Shown here: positions 10,903-23,400 of the stretch, piece by piece
How the letters are laid out: each line of letters opens with the position of its first letter
Numbering within the stretch: position 1 is the stretch's first letter
DNA from: Malania oleifera
Lineage: Eukaryota > Streptophyta > Magnoliopsida > Santalales > Ximeniaceae
Direction of reading: 5' to 3'
DNA: 64,000 nucleotides
Assembly (NCBI RefSeq): GCF_029873635.1
Contig: NC_080422.1
Location: 18,842,049 to 18,906,048 of the forward strand
Position numbers and translations under genes: made by a program
Notes under the pieces: model-generated
What the model saw: only the letters and a program-made list of their open reading frames with translations
The model's database searches: none
Told to the model about the DNA's origin: nothing

Positions 10903-13502
10903 CTATAACATATTCAAGTAAATGGTGTTGATTACATTCTTATAATGTTTATGATGCATGCGTCGTGAATCCTAGATTCAACAACCTTCCGTGTAAAGAG
11001 TACAAATCCTATCCCATTTAGGAATGTTGCATTTACATTGCAATCAATCGCTCAAATTCTTTCGTCACAGACATTAAAAATTTTGGCAGCATCTACGCAT
11101 GGATGTCCAAATACACGAGATGGGGGGAAGTGAAAATGTTACTAGTTTTCCATCACTAACAAATTGTCATGACACCCCACTATTCACCCAAAGAACACAA
11201 GTAGAGACGCGTTTGAAATATATAATGACAATGAACAAAGGGTGAACGATGACAACAATGTAAATACAACTTCCTAAACTGTCCACATTGGACAATTCAA
11301 GAATGGTTGAAATACAAATATCACTAATTGTAAATGAAACACATAATTAACATGTTCACTTGATTATTAGAATACATAGTATGACTAATAATCAATTGAA
11401 TTTTAACAATTGATTTGTCTCATATGTACGATTAGGCATGAATGTATAATGACCATTCTTGAACAGGTCTAAGCTTCAATGAACACATGAAATGATAGTA
11501 ATTAATTTGGTATTTTACTTCACATGACATTTAATTCTTGTATTTTCATTGGTCTTTTATACATTGCTGTTCTGAAGATTTATTGCAATCAATTTTAAAT
11601 AAATTATTGTCATTAAATATAACAACCTACAACAAAAGAACAAAACTACAACTTGTTTAGCTCATCTTATACACAAATATCTGCTCAGATACATCTTTAT
11701 CATTTAAATTTTGCAATGACTGTTTCTCAAAATAACCCTAAATGAGGTTGCATTTTTTATATCGCATCATTTCTTATGACACTAAATGGGCAATTTTCCA
11801 AAATTATGGACATAGTTTCCTCTTTTGAGCTTGATTTCCAACAAGTAATAACTATTTGTGGTTCCAAGAACATTACTCATCTCATTTGGTGCTTATACAG
11901 TTATATACTTCAACATCTATTATTTCATATTTTGGAAAAGTTTTTAACAAAATTTCGGCAACATGCCGACTATAAAGTGAACATTTCCAAAAAAATTTTT
12001 ACCTGAAAAATAGTTTATATATAAGAGCATGAGAGAACCTAGATTCACTACCATATTCACAACCAATATGGCAACTCAATCCAGTATTTCACAAGAGATG
12101 CATTATAATTTCAATAAGAGTAAAAAGTCTTAACACAACACTTATATGGTAAACAATACACTAATAAGAAATGAATATACATTCAAATGGTGAAATTTGA
12201 GATTAGTTATTCCTTCTTTATTCCTTATTATGAATTCATAAAAAGCTTTACCTTTTTATTTGCTTTATGGTATCAAAGTAACCTTTTTGTATAACTAATT
12301 GTAACTAAACTATTATAACCACTCTATTTCTAGGAATAGAGATTCCGTGAACTAGATGTTGGGTTAATTAATGAAGAAGTCCTAGTACTCGGGAAGGCAT
12401 ATTCAATTTTCATTTCATTTTTTTGTTTGAAGGAACATGATTTATTTCCGTTTGCTTGATCAAGGCTTACAAATTCCAAAATATATAAATTTAGGAAGTT
12501 ACGTTGAGGGGATTACATAAGGCAAAGTGTCAAATCTCTATAAGTTATGTTGAGGGGATTATATCGTTGGGAAGTGGATGTGTTTGACATTGATACTTCT
12601 ACTGGTGATCATTCGTATAATTGTCATCCACATTGTCACCAGCTTCAGTAGTTCCTGAATGCCTCCTAGAGGATTTAACATCCCATATTCCTTCTTTGAT
12701 TAATTTCATTATTTTGGGTTGTTCAATTGGGGTGTTCCTCATATTGTTTATTTGGGTAGGTGGGTTAATCTACTCACCAAAAAAAAAAGTTGTAATTTGG
12801 TGTTTAATATTAATTAGAAGAATGTGTGTTTTCATGGGTTTTTAGATAGTATGTGGGTTAATCTCTCTCTCCCTCTCTCTCTTTAAAAAAAAAAAAAATG
12901 AAGCAAAGAGTACACCCAGCCATCTTAGTTCTTACATTAATTTCATATTCAACCATGATGAACTTAATTTCCCAGTTTATTTTCATATTAATTCAATGCA
13001 CATTAACATATTAATAAGTGAAAAATGTCACAATAAAATATGATAATAATGATGCCGATAAAAAATTATTTTCACACAATTAATTTTCAACAAATAAAAA
13101 CCATCAAGTCCCATAAAAAATTGCATTAATTACCTAACTTTTGTTTGAAAGATGAGATTAAATTCTTTGATCTCAAAATAAAAGAATTTTGGAACTTAAT
13201 TCAAACTAAGCAAATTAAAAAATTATGAAGAGCAATCCTCTATTGTGATTCGATCTTCAAAGAGAATAGAACAACAATCTCTCACCCTAATTTAGTGTGA
13301 TTTGACTATTAAGATTTTATTTAATGTCATTTTTGTATCACTGTTTTCCTTGAAACATTCATCAATGGTGATTTGCTTTCCTTTTTTTTTTTTTTTACTC
13401 AAAAACAGTTTTTGTGAACACCAAATAAAAGCCAAACAAGCATCTAATTAATACTAGCAATGAAAATAAACTAAAATAAAAATATGGAGAAAAAATACTA
13501 AC
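10903..13502 (-). other. likely 2.6-kb 5' intron of the CACTA transposase gene
   Basis: AT-rich DNA with no coding signal. On the minus strand it opens with GTTAGT after CACCATTGAG (donor at 13502) and closes with ATATGTTATAG (10903-10913), eight bases before the ATG at 10894. Long 5' introns before the first coding exon occur in other CACTA genes. The splice assignment is inference; transcripts would decide it. Confidence 0.4.
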
Positions 13503-13790
13503 CTCAATGGTGACGGCAAAGGCAAGGGGTTGTGATTGTGACGGGTTTTGCGAATGAACGGCACGGGCCCTTGGTTGTGACGGTTAGTGAACAAACAACG
13601 ATGGGCCCTCGGGCTGCGATGGTCTGCAAACGGCGACAGGCCCTCGAGCTACGACAAACGGCGACAGCGCTGCGATGGAGAGAGGAGAATCTGGAGGGGA
13701 GGATTGGGAGAGGAGGCAGGAAAGAGATAAGGGAAAGGAGGGAAATGAGGGAGATTGTGGCGAAACCCAGTAAATAAAAGAACTAGTAGT
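13503..13790 (-). other. GC-rich candidate first exon / 5' UTR of the CACTA gene
   Basis: The only GC-rich stretch of the CACTA element, sitting between the subterminal array and the candidate splice donor. It has short repeats of cgtcaca and gggccc type. Open frames on both strands here have no known content and are not called as genes. Confidence 0.35.
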
Positions 13791-13850
13791 GACGAATCTC
13801 ATAACCGTCACTACTAGTGTGAAATGAATTAATTTTTTTTAAAAGAAAAG

Positions 13851-14420
13851 AACTAGTAGTGATGAAACTTCCAAACTGTCACTACTAATGTACTAATAGT
13901 GACGAATATTCCGAACCGTCACTACTTGTTTAAAATAAATTTGTTTTATTTATTAAAAGAAAAGAACTAGTAGTGACAAAGCTTCTGAACCATCACTACT
14001 AATGGACTAATAGTGACGAATATGACAAACCGTCACTACTAGTTTAAGATAAATTTGTTTTATTTATTAAAAGAAAAGATCTAGTTGTGACGAAGCATCC
14101 GAACCGTCACTACTAATAGACTAACAGTGACAAATATGACAAATCGTCACTGCCAGTTTTAAATAAATTTGTTTTATTTATTAAAAGAAAAGAACTAGTA
14201 GTGACGAAGCATCTGAATCGTCACTACTAACGGACTAATAGTGACGAATATGACAAACTGTCACTACTAGTGTAAAATAAATTTGTTTTATTTGTTAAAA
14301 GAAAAGAACTAGTAGTGACGAAACTTCTCAACCGTACTACTAATGGACTAATAGTGACGAATATTCCAAACCGTCACTACTACTGAAAAATAAACTTGTT
14401 TTATTTATTAATACAATAAT
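13851..14420. repeat. CACTA subterminal array, five 114-bp units
   Basis: The word aactagtagtgacgaa or a close variant starts at 13851, 13965, 14079, 14193 and 14307, exactly 114 bp apart each time. Each unit holds two inverted pairs (agtgacgaa ... accgtcact) and an AT-rich spacer (ttgttttatttattaaaag). Similar but irregular gtgacgaaat/ccgtcact words continue from 13790 and up to 14740. Subterminal repeats of this kind are the binding platform of TNPA in En/Spm; that role here is inferred. Confidence 0.85.
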
Positions 14421-14742
14421 AACAGTGACAGTTAATTAATTGTCACTAAAAAGTTCCTTTTAGTGACGCATTGAAATCGTCACTAATACCCAAATAATCA
14501 TCGCTAATTGTTTCACAGGATAGTTTTCCCAAGAAAAGTGGTTTCCCACATTGGTTTGAGCGGAAAAATTAGAGTATTAGTGACAGATGAAATTTCGTCA
14601 CCAAAAGTGTAGTATTAGTGATGGATGAAATTTCGTCACTAATAATTGAACTACGAGTGACGTTTCTAAAAAACCTTCTCTAATGCTGCACTTTTAGTGA
14701 CGAAATTTATCCGTCACTAATACTTTCGTCACTAAAAATCAG

Positions 14743-14755
14743 TTTTCTTGTAGTG
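14743..14755 (-). repeat. CACTA terminal inverted repeat
   Basis: The minus strand reads CACTACAAGAAAA, the canonical CACTA terminus, at the exact border with copia polyprotein sequence. The partner TIR is outside the window. Confidence 0.9.
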
Positions 14756-15268
14756 TGTCAGGGTGGCTTTGTGGACAAAACTGTAGGGAGACTTTGTTTG
14801 TCGTCTCGGGGGGGGGGGGGGGTTGTGGAGAATCAAAGTAAAATGTCTACCACTCAATACCCAAGGATGGATTGTGATGTCCGAGATATGTCAAAGGTCT
14901 CCCGTGATTGTGTAATGAGGTGTTCCGAAAGGCAACATAGTGGATCGTCAATTGTGGGATTTGTTGAAGACTAATGCAGGGGGCTTTGATGATTGAAGGC
15001 TTACAGCAGGTTTTGTGTTTATTGTTGTGGGAAGGTCTTGTTGGAAGCCTAGGGGGCACAGTCTCAAGTTGTTACATCTAAAACTGAATCGAGATTCATG
15101 GTAGAAGCCAAAGCTGCTATTAGCAAGTTCAAGCCTTTCTTGGACATGGTGTTTGTCTCCAGTTGCTAGATGAGAGACGGTCCCAACCTAACGTCCCAAG
15201 GTCAAGGTAGAGCAATGAGTTCATGTTTTCAATTTCTCATAAGGGCGTATGTTCACCAAGTTGGGGAT
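14756..15268 (+). pseudogene. copia pol 3' end (RNase H remnant), cut by CACTA
   Basis: Remnant of the last part of a copia polyprotein. It starts with the cagggtggctttgtgg block also seen at 26175 and 37525. It continues to a stretch reading SKTESRFMVEAKAA (about 15075-15115), which resembles the ALSTTEAE-type RNase H motif, and ends with a purine-rich caccaagttggggat before the LTR. A run of 14 G at 14809-14822 and many stops show decay. The 5' part of this element must lie beyond the CACTA insertion, outside the window. Confidence 0.65.
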
Positions 15269-15352
15269 TGTTATGGAATGTGACCCACATAATGAGTGGA
15301 AAACATACACAAAGGGAAAACATGAAGGAAATCAAGTAGCAGCAAGGGAAAC
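15269..15352 (+). mobile_element. copia 3' LTR fragment
   Basis: Begins TGTTATGGAATGTGACCCACATAA and matches the first 84 bases of the copia LTRs at 19148, 34456 and 46551, then stops abruptly after agcaagggaaac. The remainder of the LTR is missing. Confidence 0.8.
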
Positions 15353-15588
15353 AATAAAGTAATACTTATATTTTATAAATCAAAAAGTATGATTCATAGA
15401 ATGAAAAAGAAAGAAGGAAAGAAAAAATGTTCAACATATTCAAAAATATCTTATATATTCTTATTATATAAGAACCCATATTAAATATATTGACACTGCA
15501 ATACAGTAGTATAAAAAAAATAAGGACATGACAAGGCAGAGATACAAAGGATACCTCAAGGTGAGTTTGGCCTCCCTTTTTTGCCTTA
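15353..15588. other. AT-rich spacer, nothing recognised
   Basis: 236 bp between the broken copia LTR and the first P repeat. It has no match elsewhere in the window and no coding signal. Its last bases (ttgccttaac) give the flank of P without a Tat LTR, unlike P2 and P3. Confidence 0.4.
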
Positions 15589-18127
15589 ACTTCTACTTTT
15601 TAAAAGCCAAAGTTTAATCTATCGTGTTTGGTAAATAACTTTTTTACATTTTAAAAGTTTGCTTCTTAACTTTTTCAGAGATTTTTAAAATTTAGGAATT
15701 TAAAGTTTCCAAAAGCAATAGGCTAACTTTGTTTTGAAAAATAATTATATTCCATGGATGTCCCTAATAATTTTTTAAGATAACAAAATTACCTACTCAT
15801 CGCTTCCCCCCTCTGCTGCTCATATTTTTTTAATTTCTTTTTTCATAACTCAAATAAAAAACTTAGGGTTCATATTGGAAATGATATTGTTTTATACAAA
15901 TAATTTTTTGATAAATAATTTAATAACCATTTAAAATCATATTATTAGTATATGTTAATTTCTAAAATTTATGTTGTTAATGCTAAATTTAGTTTTTGTT
16001 AAATAATTATACTCATAAATTAACATACTTATTTTAGTCACTTCAAACATTTCAGTCAGCTAAGGTCTTTTCCATTCACCCATCCTCATCGCCCAGATTC
16101 AAGTATGCAGGCACTAGGCCATTTTTTCACTATAATACATTGTTCACTAATACAATCATAAATCCAAAAAATAAAATGATAAATACATGGAAAAATTTGC
16201 TCATATATTTAATATCTTTAAAGTGAGTAAAATTCCAATGTCAAAAATATAGATTCAAAATATTGAAAAAAAAAAAAAGGTAGCCCTATGTTTGGAGAGT
16301 CTTGGATTTGGAATTGTATTAAATTTGGATAAGATGTAATATAAAATTATATTGAAATTTATCTAAATTTACCGAAACTCAAATCTAAGGTCTAAAACTC
16401 ATGCATCCAAATACAATATAAAGGTTCCCAAGACCATCAATAAAGTTCGACGTGGTTAATACTTAATGAGCTAGTAGCCTTGTTAGTATCGAAAATATAG
16501 ATCCAATAAAATGGTAAAATGAAAAAGAGAAGGTTTTAGGACCACGTGGTTAGCACATAATGAGATGACAGTCTTCTTAATTTTGAAAATTTGAATTCAA
16601 CAAAGCAACAAGATAAGAAAAGAGATGGTTTTCAAGACCAATTAGCTTAAGTTTCACGCGGTTAGCACTTAATGCACTGACAATCTTATCTTTTAACCGA
16701 CCAAGCTGACTCAGCTCCCGCCCCATGCACTGACAGGCTTAACCTTTAACCGACCAGGCTAATGCGACCAACACTTAATGCAGCCTTTAACTGGTCGGCG
16801 CACAGCTACCTTCACCCTTCCTTTTTTGACAAAAAATTAAATATTATACTTGATAGTTTTTGAGAAACAAAAAATATTTGATAGGGCAATCTTAAAATTA
16901 TTTTTCAAAAAGAATTGTCAAAAATTGGATATTTAATTAAAAAAAATGTTTTATTAATTTTTAAATAAAAGTATCCCCTTACTAATTTAAAACAACTAAA
17001 ACATTTTGAGTGTCCTCTATATTATTAATATTGCCATCATTCCATCATTAGATATCAAAAAAGTTTTAAAGATTTGAGCATTCAAAATGAAAAAAACAAT
17101 ATGGGATGCATGGTGAGTTTGGCCTTGATAGATGTTTAACCTTAAAATATGATATTTAATGTTATTTAATTTCATTCTTAATAACTACATAAGTAATTCA
17201 CTAAAAAGAAAACTCCCCACTAGCTAATTGCTACATATTTTTAATTTAATTCTCGAAATTTAATCAAACACAACCTTATCCAAAAAAAAAAAGGAAATCA
17301 TTTTCATTCCCCTCAACAATTATTCCCTTATGCATCTCAAAAGTTAAAGATTACAATTTTTATGTAGAAGTTTCCATTTCTAACCTTGAAAGGAATCGAG
17401 AAGAGGTAAAAAATGAAATATTGACCATCTGTTACTGTGGAGTCCAATCTCAGTGAGCCTTTAATGGATAAAAAAATTTAAAAATTCTTAAATAATATCT
17501 GGGAGCATGAATTTCGAGTCTTAAATTTGAATTTGTGTGATTTTGAATGAAATTTAAGACAATTTTGCGTTAGATTTTATTCAAATTTACACAAATATAC
17601 ATTCAAAGATCAAAATTCAAATTCCCACGCACATGGTTCACAAATAATACCATTTTCTAACTTACGAAATTTCAATTTTACTAAATTCACCCTTTAAACT
17701 ATAACTTCGGCTCTTGTTTTGACCTAAAACTTTTGACACCAAATTGGGAGTTAGGCTCTACTTGGCTTTCCTATAAATTTCAAAAAGTGAGGAAAAGAAA
17801 CTTATTGTAATTGTTGTAAAAATTATTTGGTCCCATGTGTGATAAATAGAAAGCAAATTTTGAGTGTCTCGGTAAAAACAAATTGCGAAGTACTAAATTA
17901 ATTAGAAAGACTAAAATGGATATGTACTTTAAGAAAATGTAACTAGTTCATTGATAATTTTATGATATTTGAAAAAAAAAAAAAAACAATAAAATAAAAA
18001 AAAAAATTGGTTAAGAAAAAAAAAACTAATTTTTAACTTTTAAAAGATTCAAATGCATAGCTTGTAAAAGTTCCATAAAAAAGTTAAATATATAATTCGT
18101 AAACACTTATCTTTTGCCTTTTATTGA

Positions 18128-18160
<33 letters not shown>

Positions 18161-19147
18161 TTATTATTATTATTATCGTGAACTCACATTAGAAACTAAA
18201 ACTCAATCACCATTTTAAGCTCTAAAACAATGAGTGTCAATGATAAAGTTACAGTCTAATTGTGAGGCAATAACAGTTGTGATTTTGAGAAGACACAAGC
18301 AAAAATATTAATAAATGAAATACTTCTAAGTTCTAGAGATATGACACAAAACCTTAAATCAGAGCAAAAAAGGAATTGTAAGGTTGACATTATAAATGAA
18401 TCAAATCACTTAGAGTTACTCTATACTCATTCCAAAAAATTCATTTAAATTCATTCATTAAGATAAGTAAATGAATGTCGAACTCGATTTTAAAACTTTA
18501 AAACTATAAATGAGTTAACCTTGACAACTATAAATAAATCAAACTTCATTTCGAGGTTGATTAACCTTTATTTAGATAGCTTGCAAGTTTACTTGCTTAT
18601 AAATTCAAATAGGTTGTTAACATGTTCACAAGTTAAAACTTGTTAAGTTTATGAACTTGTTCGTACAAAAACTCAGATTTTGACTCATATTTTGCCTAAT
18701 TAAAAGATTATTTGTTTACAAATTTTCTGCGGGAGTCATTTTTAAATTGAAATTATTTTAGATATATTTTTCAAAAAAGCATGTTCTCTCAAGTTATCGC
18801 TAATAAAAAATAAATTTATTTATTTATTTAAAATCATTGGAAGATAATAAAAAACAAAATAGTACACACATGACTGCAAATATATAACTTTTTTTTTTCT
18901 AAATAATGAGCAATTTTTGGCTTATTGTTTGTTATTAGTGCCTACAAATTTGAAAAGATTATATTAGACTTGTTTGGACTCGTTTAATAAATGATTCAAA
19001 TATGAACAATATTAAATTTGGCTCGCTTAGTTGATATGCTTAGGTGGAACTTGATTTTAGAGCTCATTTATTAAATAGTCAAACTTGAAAATGTTAAGAA
19101 TCTACTTCTGGTGATAGAATTCAAGACTTTCAATCTTGAATGCAAAC
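15589..19147 (+). repeat. P repeat, copy 1 (unclassified AT-rich, non-coding)
   Basis: Starts acttctactttttaaaag and ends attcaagactttcaatcttgaatgcaaac. No coding content on either strand. Contains a short cluster rich in accgaccaagctgact and ttaaccgaccaggctaatg words (16690-16800) and (TA)n at 18129-18163. Compared with P2 it lacks about 465 bp (P2 30975-31440) and about 90 bp near 32090. It may be a non-autonomous element or host DNA caught in the duplication; I cannot classify it. Confidence 0.7.
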
Positions 19148-19659
19148 TGTTGTGAAATGTGACTCACATAATAAGTGGAAAGTATACAAAAAGGGAAAAC
19201 ATGAAGGAAATCAAGTAGCAGCAGAGGAAATTGTCGATGGAAAGACTCTAACCGTCGACGGTTTGGAGCAATGTCTCTGAAAATTTACATTATGTTTGAA
19301 ATCGTCAGTGCATATTTCAAATTTTGAAAGGGGGACGTTAGTATAGTTAGGGTTTAGAGAGAATACCTCTGGGAACTATATTTATATGTCATATCAGATG
19401 TATTTGTAAAGGATGGTTAAGAGTATGGTTGAGAGGGTTTATGTATTGTTCATATAATTTGGACAAGGAGATAGTGAATTCATCCCGTTTTCTCCCGTGG
19501 AAGTAGGCATTGCCGAACTACGTAATTCCTTATGTTGTTATTGCTTTTATATACTTGCTGTGGTTGTGGATTCTTTTGTATATTCATCATTGATTATTGC
19601 ATTGTGTATTTGATCCTACATACAAATATATTTCACTGTGCAATTTTTTTTTTACAACA
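19148..19659 (+). mobile_element. copia 5' LTR, unit 1 (512 bp)
   Basis: Runs from TGTTGTGAAATGTG to TTTACAACA, directly followed by a primer site. Contains a GTCGATGG/CCGTCGACGG pair (19231-19262), a TATA-like tatatttatatg near 19377 and a T-rich 3' end. 34456-34966 is its close duplicate. Confidence 0.9.
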
Positions 19660-19662
19660 AAT

Positions 19663-19674
19663 TGGTATCAGAGC
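19663..19674 (+). other. primer binding site, initiator Met-tRNA
   Basis: TGGTATCAGAGC, three bases after the LTR end, complementary to the 3' end of initiator Met-tRNA. The gag ATG follows ten bases later. Confidence 0.9.
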
Positions 19675-19683
19675 ATTGTTGTA

Positions 19684-21510
19684 ATGACATCTGGATTTTC
19701 ATCTGTGAAATTTGACGTTGTCAAGTTTGATGGAACCGAGAATTTCGGGTTGTGGCAGAGAAGGGTGAAGGATCTCTTAGTGCAGCAAGATATGATGAAG
19801 GCCTTATACGGAATTCAACCGAGAAGCATGGATGAAGCAACTTGGAATGAATTGGAAGTAAAGGCAGTATCAACCATTCGACCATGTTTGGCTGATGATG
19901 TGTTGTATCATGTTATAGATGAGGATTCTCGGCAGTAGTTTGGCGTAAGGTGGAAAACTTATATATGTTTAAGTCTTTATCGAACAAACTATTTTTTAAG
20001 CGAAGGATGTATTGGCTTAAGATGGTGGAGGGTTCATATTTGAACCAACATATCAACACATTCAATCAGATTATGAGTGATTTGATGCATGTCGATGTGA
20101 AGTTCGAGGAGGAAGACAAGGCACTGATGCTATTGAATTCCCTACTAGCATCTCACACGTATGAGAACTTGGTTAGGAATCTTACATTGGGCAAAGATAG
20201 CCTGAATTTGGAAAGGGTGACAAGTACATTGCTCGGTTTTCATAATAGAAAAATGGCCAGCGATGAAATTTCAATGGTGAAGGGCTTGTGGTGAAAAGTA
20301 ACCAAGACGGTGGAAGACGTAATTCCTAGAGCAGATCTCGGTTATAGTTAGAAAGAAGAAGGACATAAAGTGTTTTACGTGCGGTAAAATTAGGCACATA
20401 AGACCTAAATGTCCCAAGTGGAAGAAAGGGAATGCTGAAAATCAATAAGGTTTGTCAAAATCTACAAATGTAGTGGAAGGAGACTCAGGGAACAGTGATG
20501 GTGATATGCTATGTGTTTCAATTGGTTCGGAGTGCCTCACGGATTATTCTTGAATCCTAGATACCAGATGCTCTTATCACATAATGGCAAATAGAAAATG
20601 GTTCAGCACCTATAGGTCAGTTAATACTGGTTGTATTTTCATGGAAAATGATATTTTGTGGAAAAAAATTGGTATTGGAAATGTCAAAATCAAAATTTAT
20701 GGTGGTGTTGTGAGAACCTTTTGTGATATAAGGCATGTACCGGATCTAAGGAAGAATTGGGCACTTTAGATTGTAACGAATATAGTTATAAGTCTGAAAG
20801 TGGAGAAATTAAAGTTTGTGAAGGCGACTCGATAGTGATGAAAGGACAAAAGGTAGCAGGAAATATCTATGCACGGTCAGGTATTACAGTTGTAGGTGGA
20901 GCTGCAACTGTAGAATCTGAGTCAGATGTTCTGTGGCTTATATGCTCCGGGCATATGGGTGACTACATGTATTCAAATGTTTGGGGATTGGTGAAGATAG
21001 CATCATGAGGCAGACATATGTTTTTTGTGGGTTTATCATGAAAGGTCTAAGTTTATCTCATGTGGCATAAGCCTGAAGTGTTTACCAGGCTTAACTTGTG
21101 GTTGAGGTGGAGTACTAAATCGGGAAAGAGATCCTTAGGTCAGACATTGGGACTGAGTATGCTGGTTTTATTCAAGGAGTTTTGTGAGTAGAGCAGGTTA
21201 CATGCAAGGTTTGCGGGGAACTTCATGGTGAAGTCAGCGAGTATGTTGCGTTTCTCGTTTAACCGATCACCAAAGGTATCACTAGATGAGAGAGTTACAG
21301 GTGAATTGTGAGCAAGTTTTGCGGTAGACTACTCGGGTTTGAGTGGATGTCCACAGGTGCATGTTTCTAGTGATGTTAGATCTAGGCCTGGTGTTATGTT
21401 CGGATAGTACATCTTTATGGGGTATAAGAAATACACGTTCAAAATGGGTGATTATGTGGCAAATAGAGGGGTGATCGGAAACATGACTTTTGGTGAGAAA
21501 GCCATGGGGC
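19684..21510 (+). pseudogene. Ty1-copia gag-protease-integrase, decayed (unit 1, first part)
   Basis: The start is the ATG right after the primer site (MTSGFSSVKFDVVKFDG). Gag (UBN2/PF14223 type) reads to a TAG at 19936-19938, then shifts frame and resumes with NLYMFKSLSNKLF. A CCHC knuckle, CFTCGKIRHIRPKC, lies near 20370-20410. The protease site reads ILDTRCSYHIM, so the catalytic D-S/T-G triad has become D-T-R. A GAG-pre-integrase stub (LWLICSGHMG, about 20934) runs straight into shrunken integrase core pieces (EVFTRLNLW, about 21075; VDYSGLSG, about 21325) and GYKKYTFKMGDYVANRGV (about 21420). Several internal deletions are shared with unit 2. Not functional. Confidence 0.85.
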
Positions 21511-21515
21511 AACGT

Positions 21516-23369
21516 TGTAGTGACCCGAAGATTAATAGTATTTTAGTAATAATAAGAGGGAGAGAAAATAGAAACAGAAATAGAAGGAGACCGTAGACTT
21601 CATCGACGAACACAGGACTTCGTCGACGAGAAGATACCGAGAGGATGTTTGGGTAGCTCTGAATTTCGTCGACGAACATAGGGCCTCGTCGACGAATTTT
21701 GTGAAGGGCTCGTCGACGAACCTGGCCCTATAAATAGTGGAAACCTGGGATTTTATCACATTTCTCTCACTGCTCTCTCTCTCTCTCCTACGACTCTCTC
21801 TCCCTTCTCTCTTCATTTTCGGCCCCACCAGTCACCGGATCGACGATCCGAAGCTACTACGATGCTCCTAGCGAAGTTCTCTGCAAGACTGCTGGAGCGG
21901 ATCGTCAGGAAATCGAAGTTGGATTTCATCCCAAATTCAGGGTAAGGACTTTTATCCAGTTTTTGACTTCCTGGTAGTTATAGGAAAAGATGTAGGTAGA
22001 AAAATACTAATGTTTAGTTCTGACGAATATCATTTTCAGGGTGTTGTGTAGAAGGCCTTGCGGGTGTTAGGCTTGTGTTCCTTAGGGGCTTTTCAAAGTT
22101 AAGGTAAGGGAAATATGCCATGCTAGGAAATTTCTAAATATTATACAGTTTATTTATTTACGAAAATTATGTATTCTAATATGGTGTGGCTTGTGATTAT
22201 GTATATGGTACGGGAATATGTTTTACGAATTTAGCTTCCTGATTTTATGAATTTCAATATTATAGTTATACGAACTTCAGTATCATGATTTTATGGATTT
22301 CAGTACCATGATTTTACAATATTTCAGTACCATGATTTTATGAACCTCAGTACCATGATTATACGAATTCCAATATTACGATTATGCAGTTCCATGTTAT
22401 GATTATTCAGATTTCAGTACGTTATGCAGCATCATGGTTATTTCAGTACTTCAGAATCATGGTAAATCAGTTAGTTATGTATAGAAATATATTATATGAT
22501 ATCAGAACCTGTTGGACTTGCAACTACAGAGCACGGTACCGTTGCTACAGATACTATGTTACTTTATGAGTGCAACTACCTATCAGATAATACGTGGTAT
22601 GGTCGACCACCTAGGCCCTTGAAGAGGTTAGGCTCCCCATCCAGATATGGGTTGTGGTGGGCAAGTCAACTAACGAAGTTCAGTGATTTATTCCTGGTTG
22701 GCCAGTTAGGGTAAATCCAGCCTACGGGCCGCACAACCTTGTCATGAGGGGCATGTCATGACACAGATAGCCACAGGGAACAGTTTCAGTTACTATTACT
22801 TATGTATTGATTTACAGAAACGAGGATCCTACTATATACACTAGAAGTATTTTGAATTATAACCATAATACTGATATGTCAAGCAATAGGAAAAAGGGGT
22901 GGTGTACTTTATTATTTGTGCTATACTTTTGTACTCAGTTATTCATGTTTATATGAAACAGATTTCATGATATATAGTAGCTCATTTGCCACACACTAGT
23001 AATAGCATTTTTCTTCTTACTGAGCATTGACTCATCCTAGTGTTGAAATATTTTTCAAGTGATCCAGGTAGGCGAGCAGATCAGGCTCGCAAATAGAGGG
23101 GCGTCTGTAGTGCCCTGTCAGGGAGTAAGTATCATTTTTGGGAGCATTTTTGTATAGCCCTCACCATTTGAGGTTATTTTGGGAACAGTGATATGTGTAT
23201 ATTTTGGGAAACATAGTAGTACTCTGGTATTGGTTTGGTATTGTATATAAAGGTTTATGGTTATGTTTGTATGATTTCTGCTTCCTGCTGCTTAGGTTAA
23301 TATTATGGTATCAAAGCATGTAGAATATTAGTGTATAAAAAAAAACATTTAATTAAGCAAGTCGTTACA
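21516..23369 (+). mobile_element. solo LTR of Ty3-gypsy family A (1854 bp)
   Basis: Starts TGTAGTGACCCGAAG, ends GGGTCGTTACA-like (cgttaca) and is flanked by aacgt on both sides (21511-21515, 23370-23374). The empty site survives in unit 2 as ggggcaacgtactc at about 36827. Inside are five TCGTCGACGA-type palindromes (21597-21720), a TATA box (ctataaatag, 21726-21735), a CT-rich leader and a tandem of about 30-bp units with cagtaccatgattttat (22205-22460). No internal region remains. Confidence 0.93.
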
Positions 23370-23400
23370 AACGTACTCAAATAAAGGAAGAGAAACAAAT

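Larger units (their letters stand above)
2501..14755 (-). mobile_element. CACTA (En/Spm-like) DNA transposon, left end not seen
   Basis: The right terminus is CACTACAAGAAAA (complement of 14743-14755), the signature TIR of CACTA elements, preceded by about 1 kb of subterminal repeats. Inside, on the minus strand, are a TNP2-like transposase pseudogene (10894 to 4975) and a TNPA/Ptta-like pseudogene (4855 to 3097), the gene order usual for large plant CACTA elements. The left terminus lies beyond the gypsy element at the window edge. The element is inserted in a copia polyprotein; bases 14756-14758 (tgt) may be the 3-bp target duplication. A 2.2-kb solo LTR is nested at 6583-8786. Both genes carry stops, so it is not autonomous. 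Confidence 0.9.

Noticed and set aside
13532..13811. Open frames of 75-81 codons on both strands in the GC-rich CACTA block
   Set aside because: No family resemblance and they overlap in both directions; more likely a non-coding first exon.
16690..16800. GC-richer block in P as a possible exon or small RNA gene
   Set aside because: No open frame or conserved codon pattern across P1, P2 and P3; indels of one or two bases are frequent.
19663..19674. Possible Met-tRNA gene at TGGTATCAGAGC
   Set aside because: Only the 12-nt primer match is present, right after an LTR; no cloverleaf sequence follows. The same applies at 357, 34970 and 52659.
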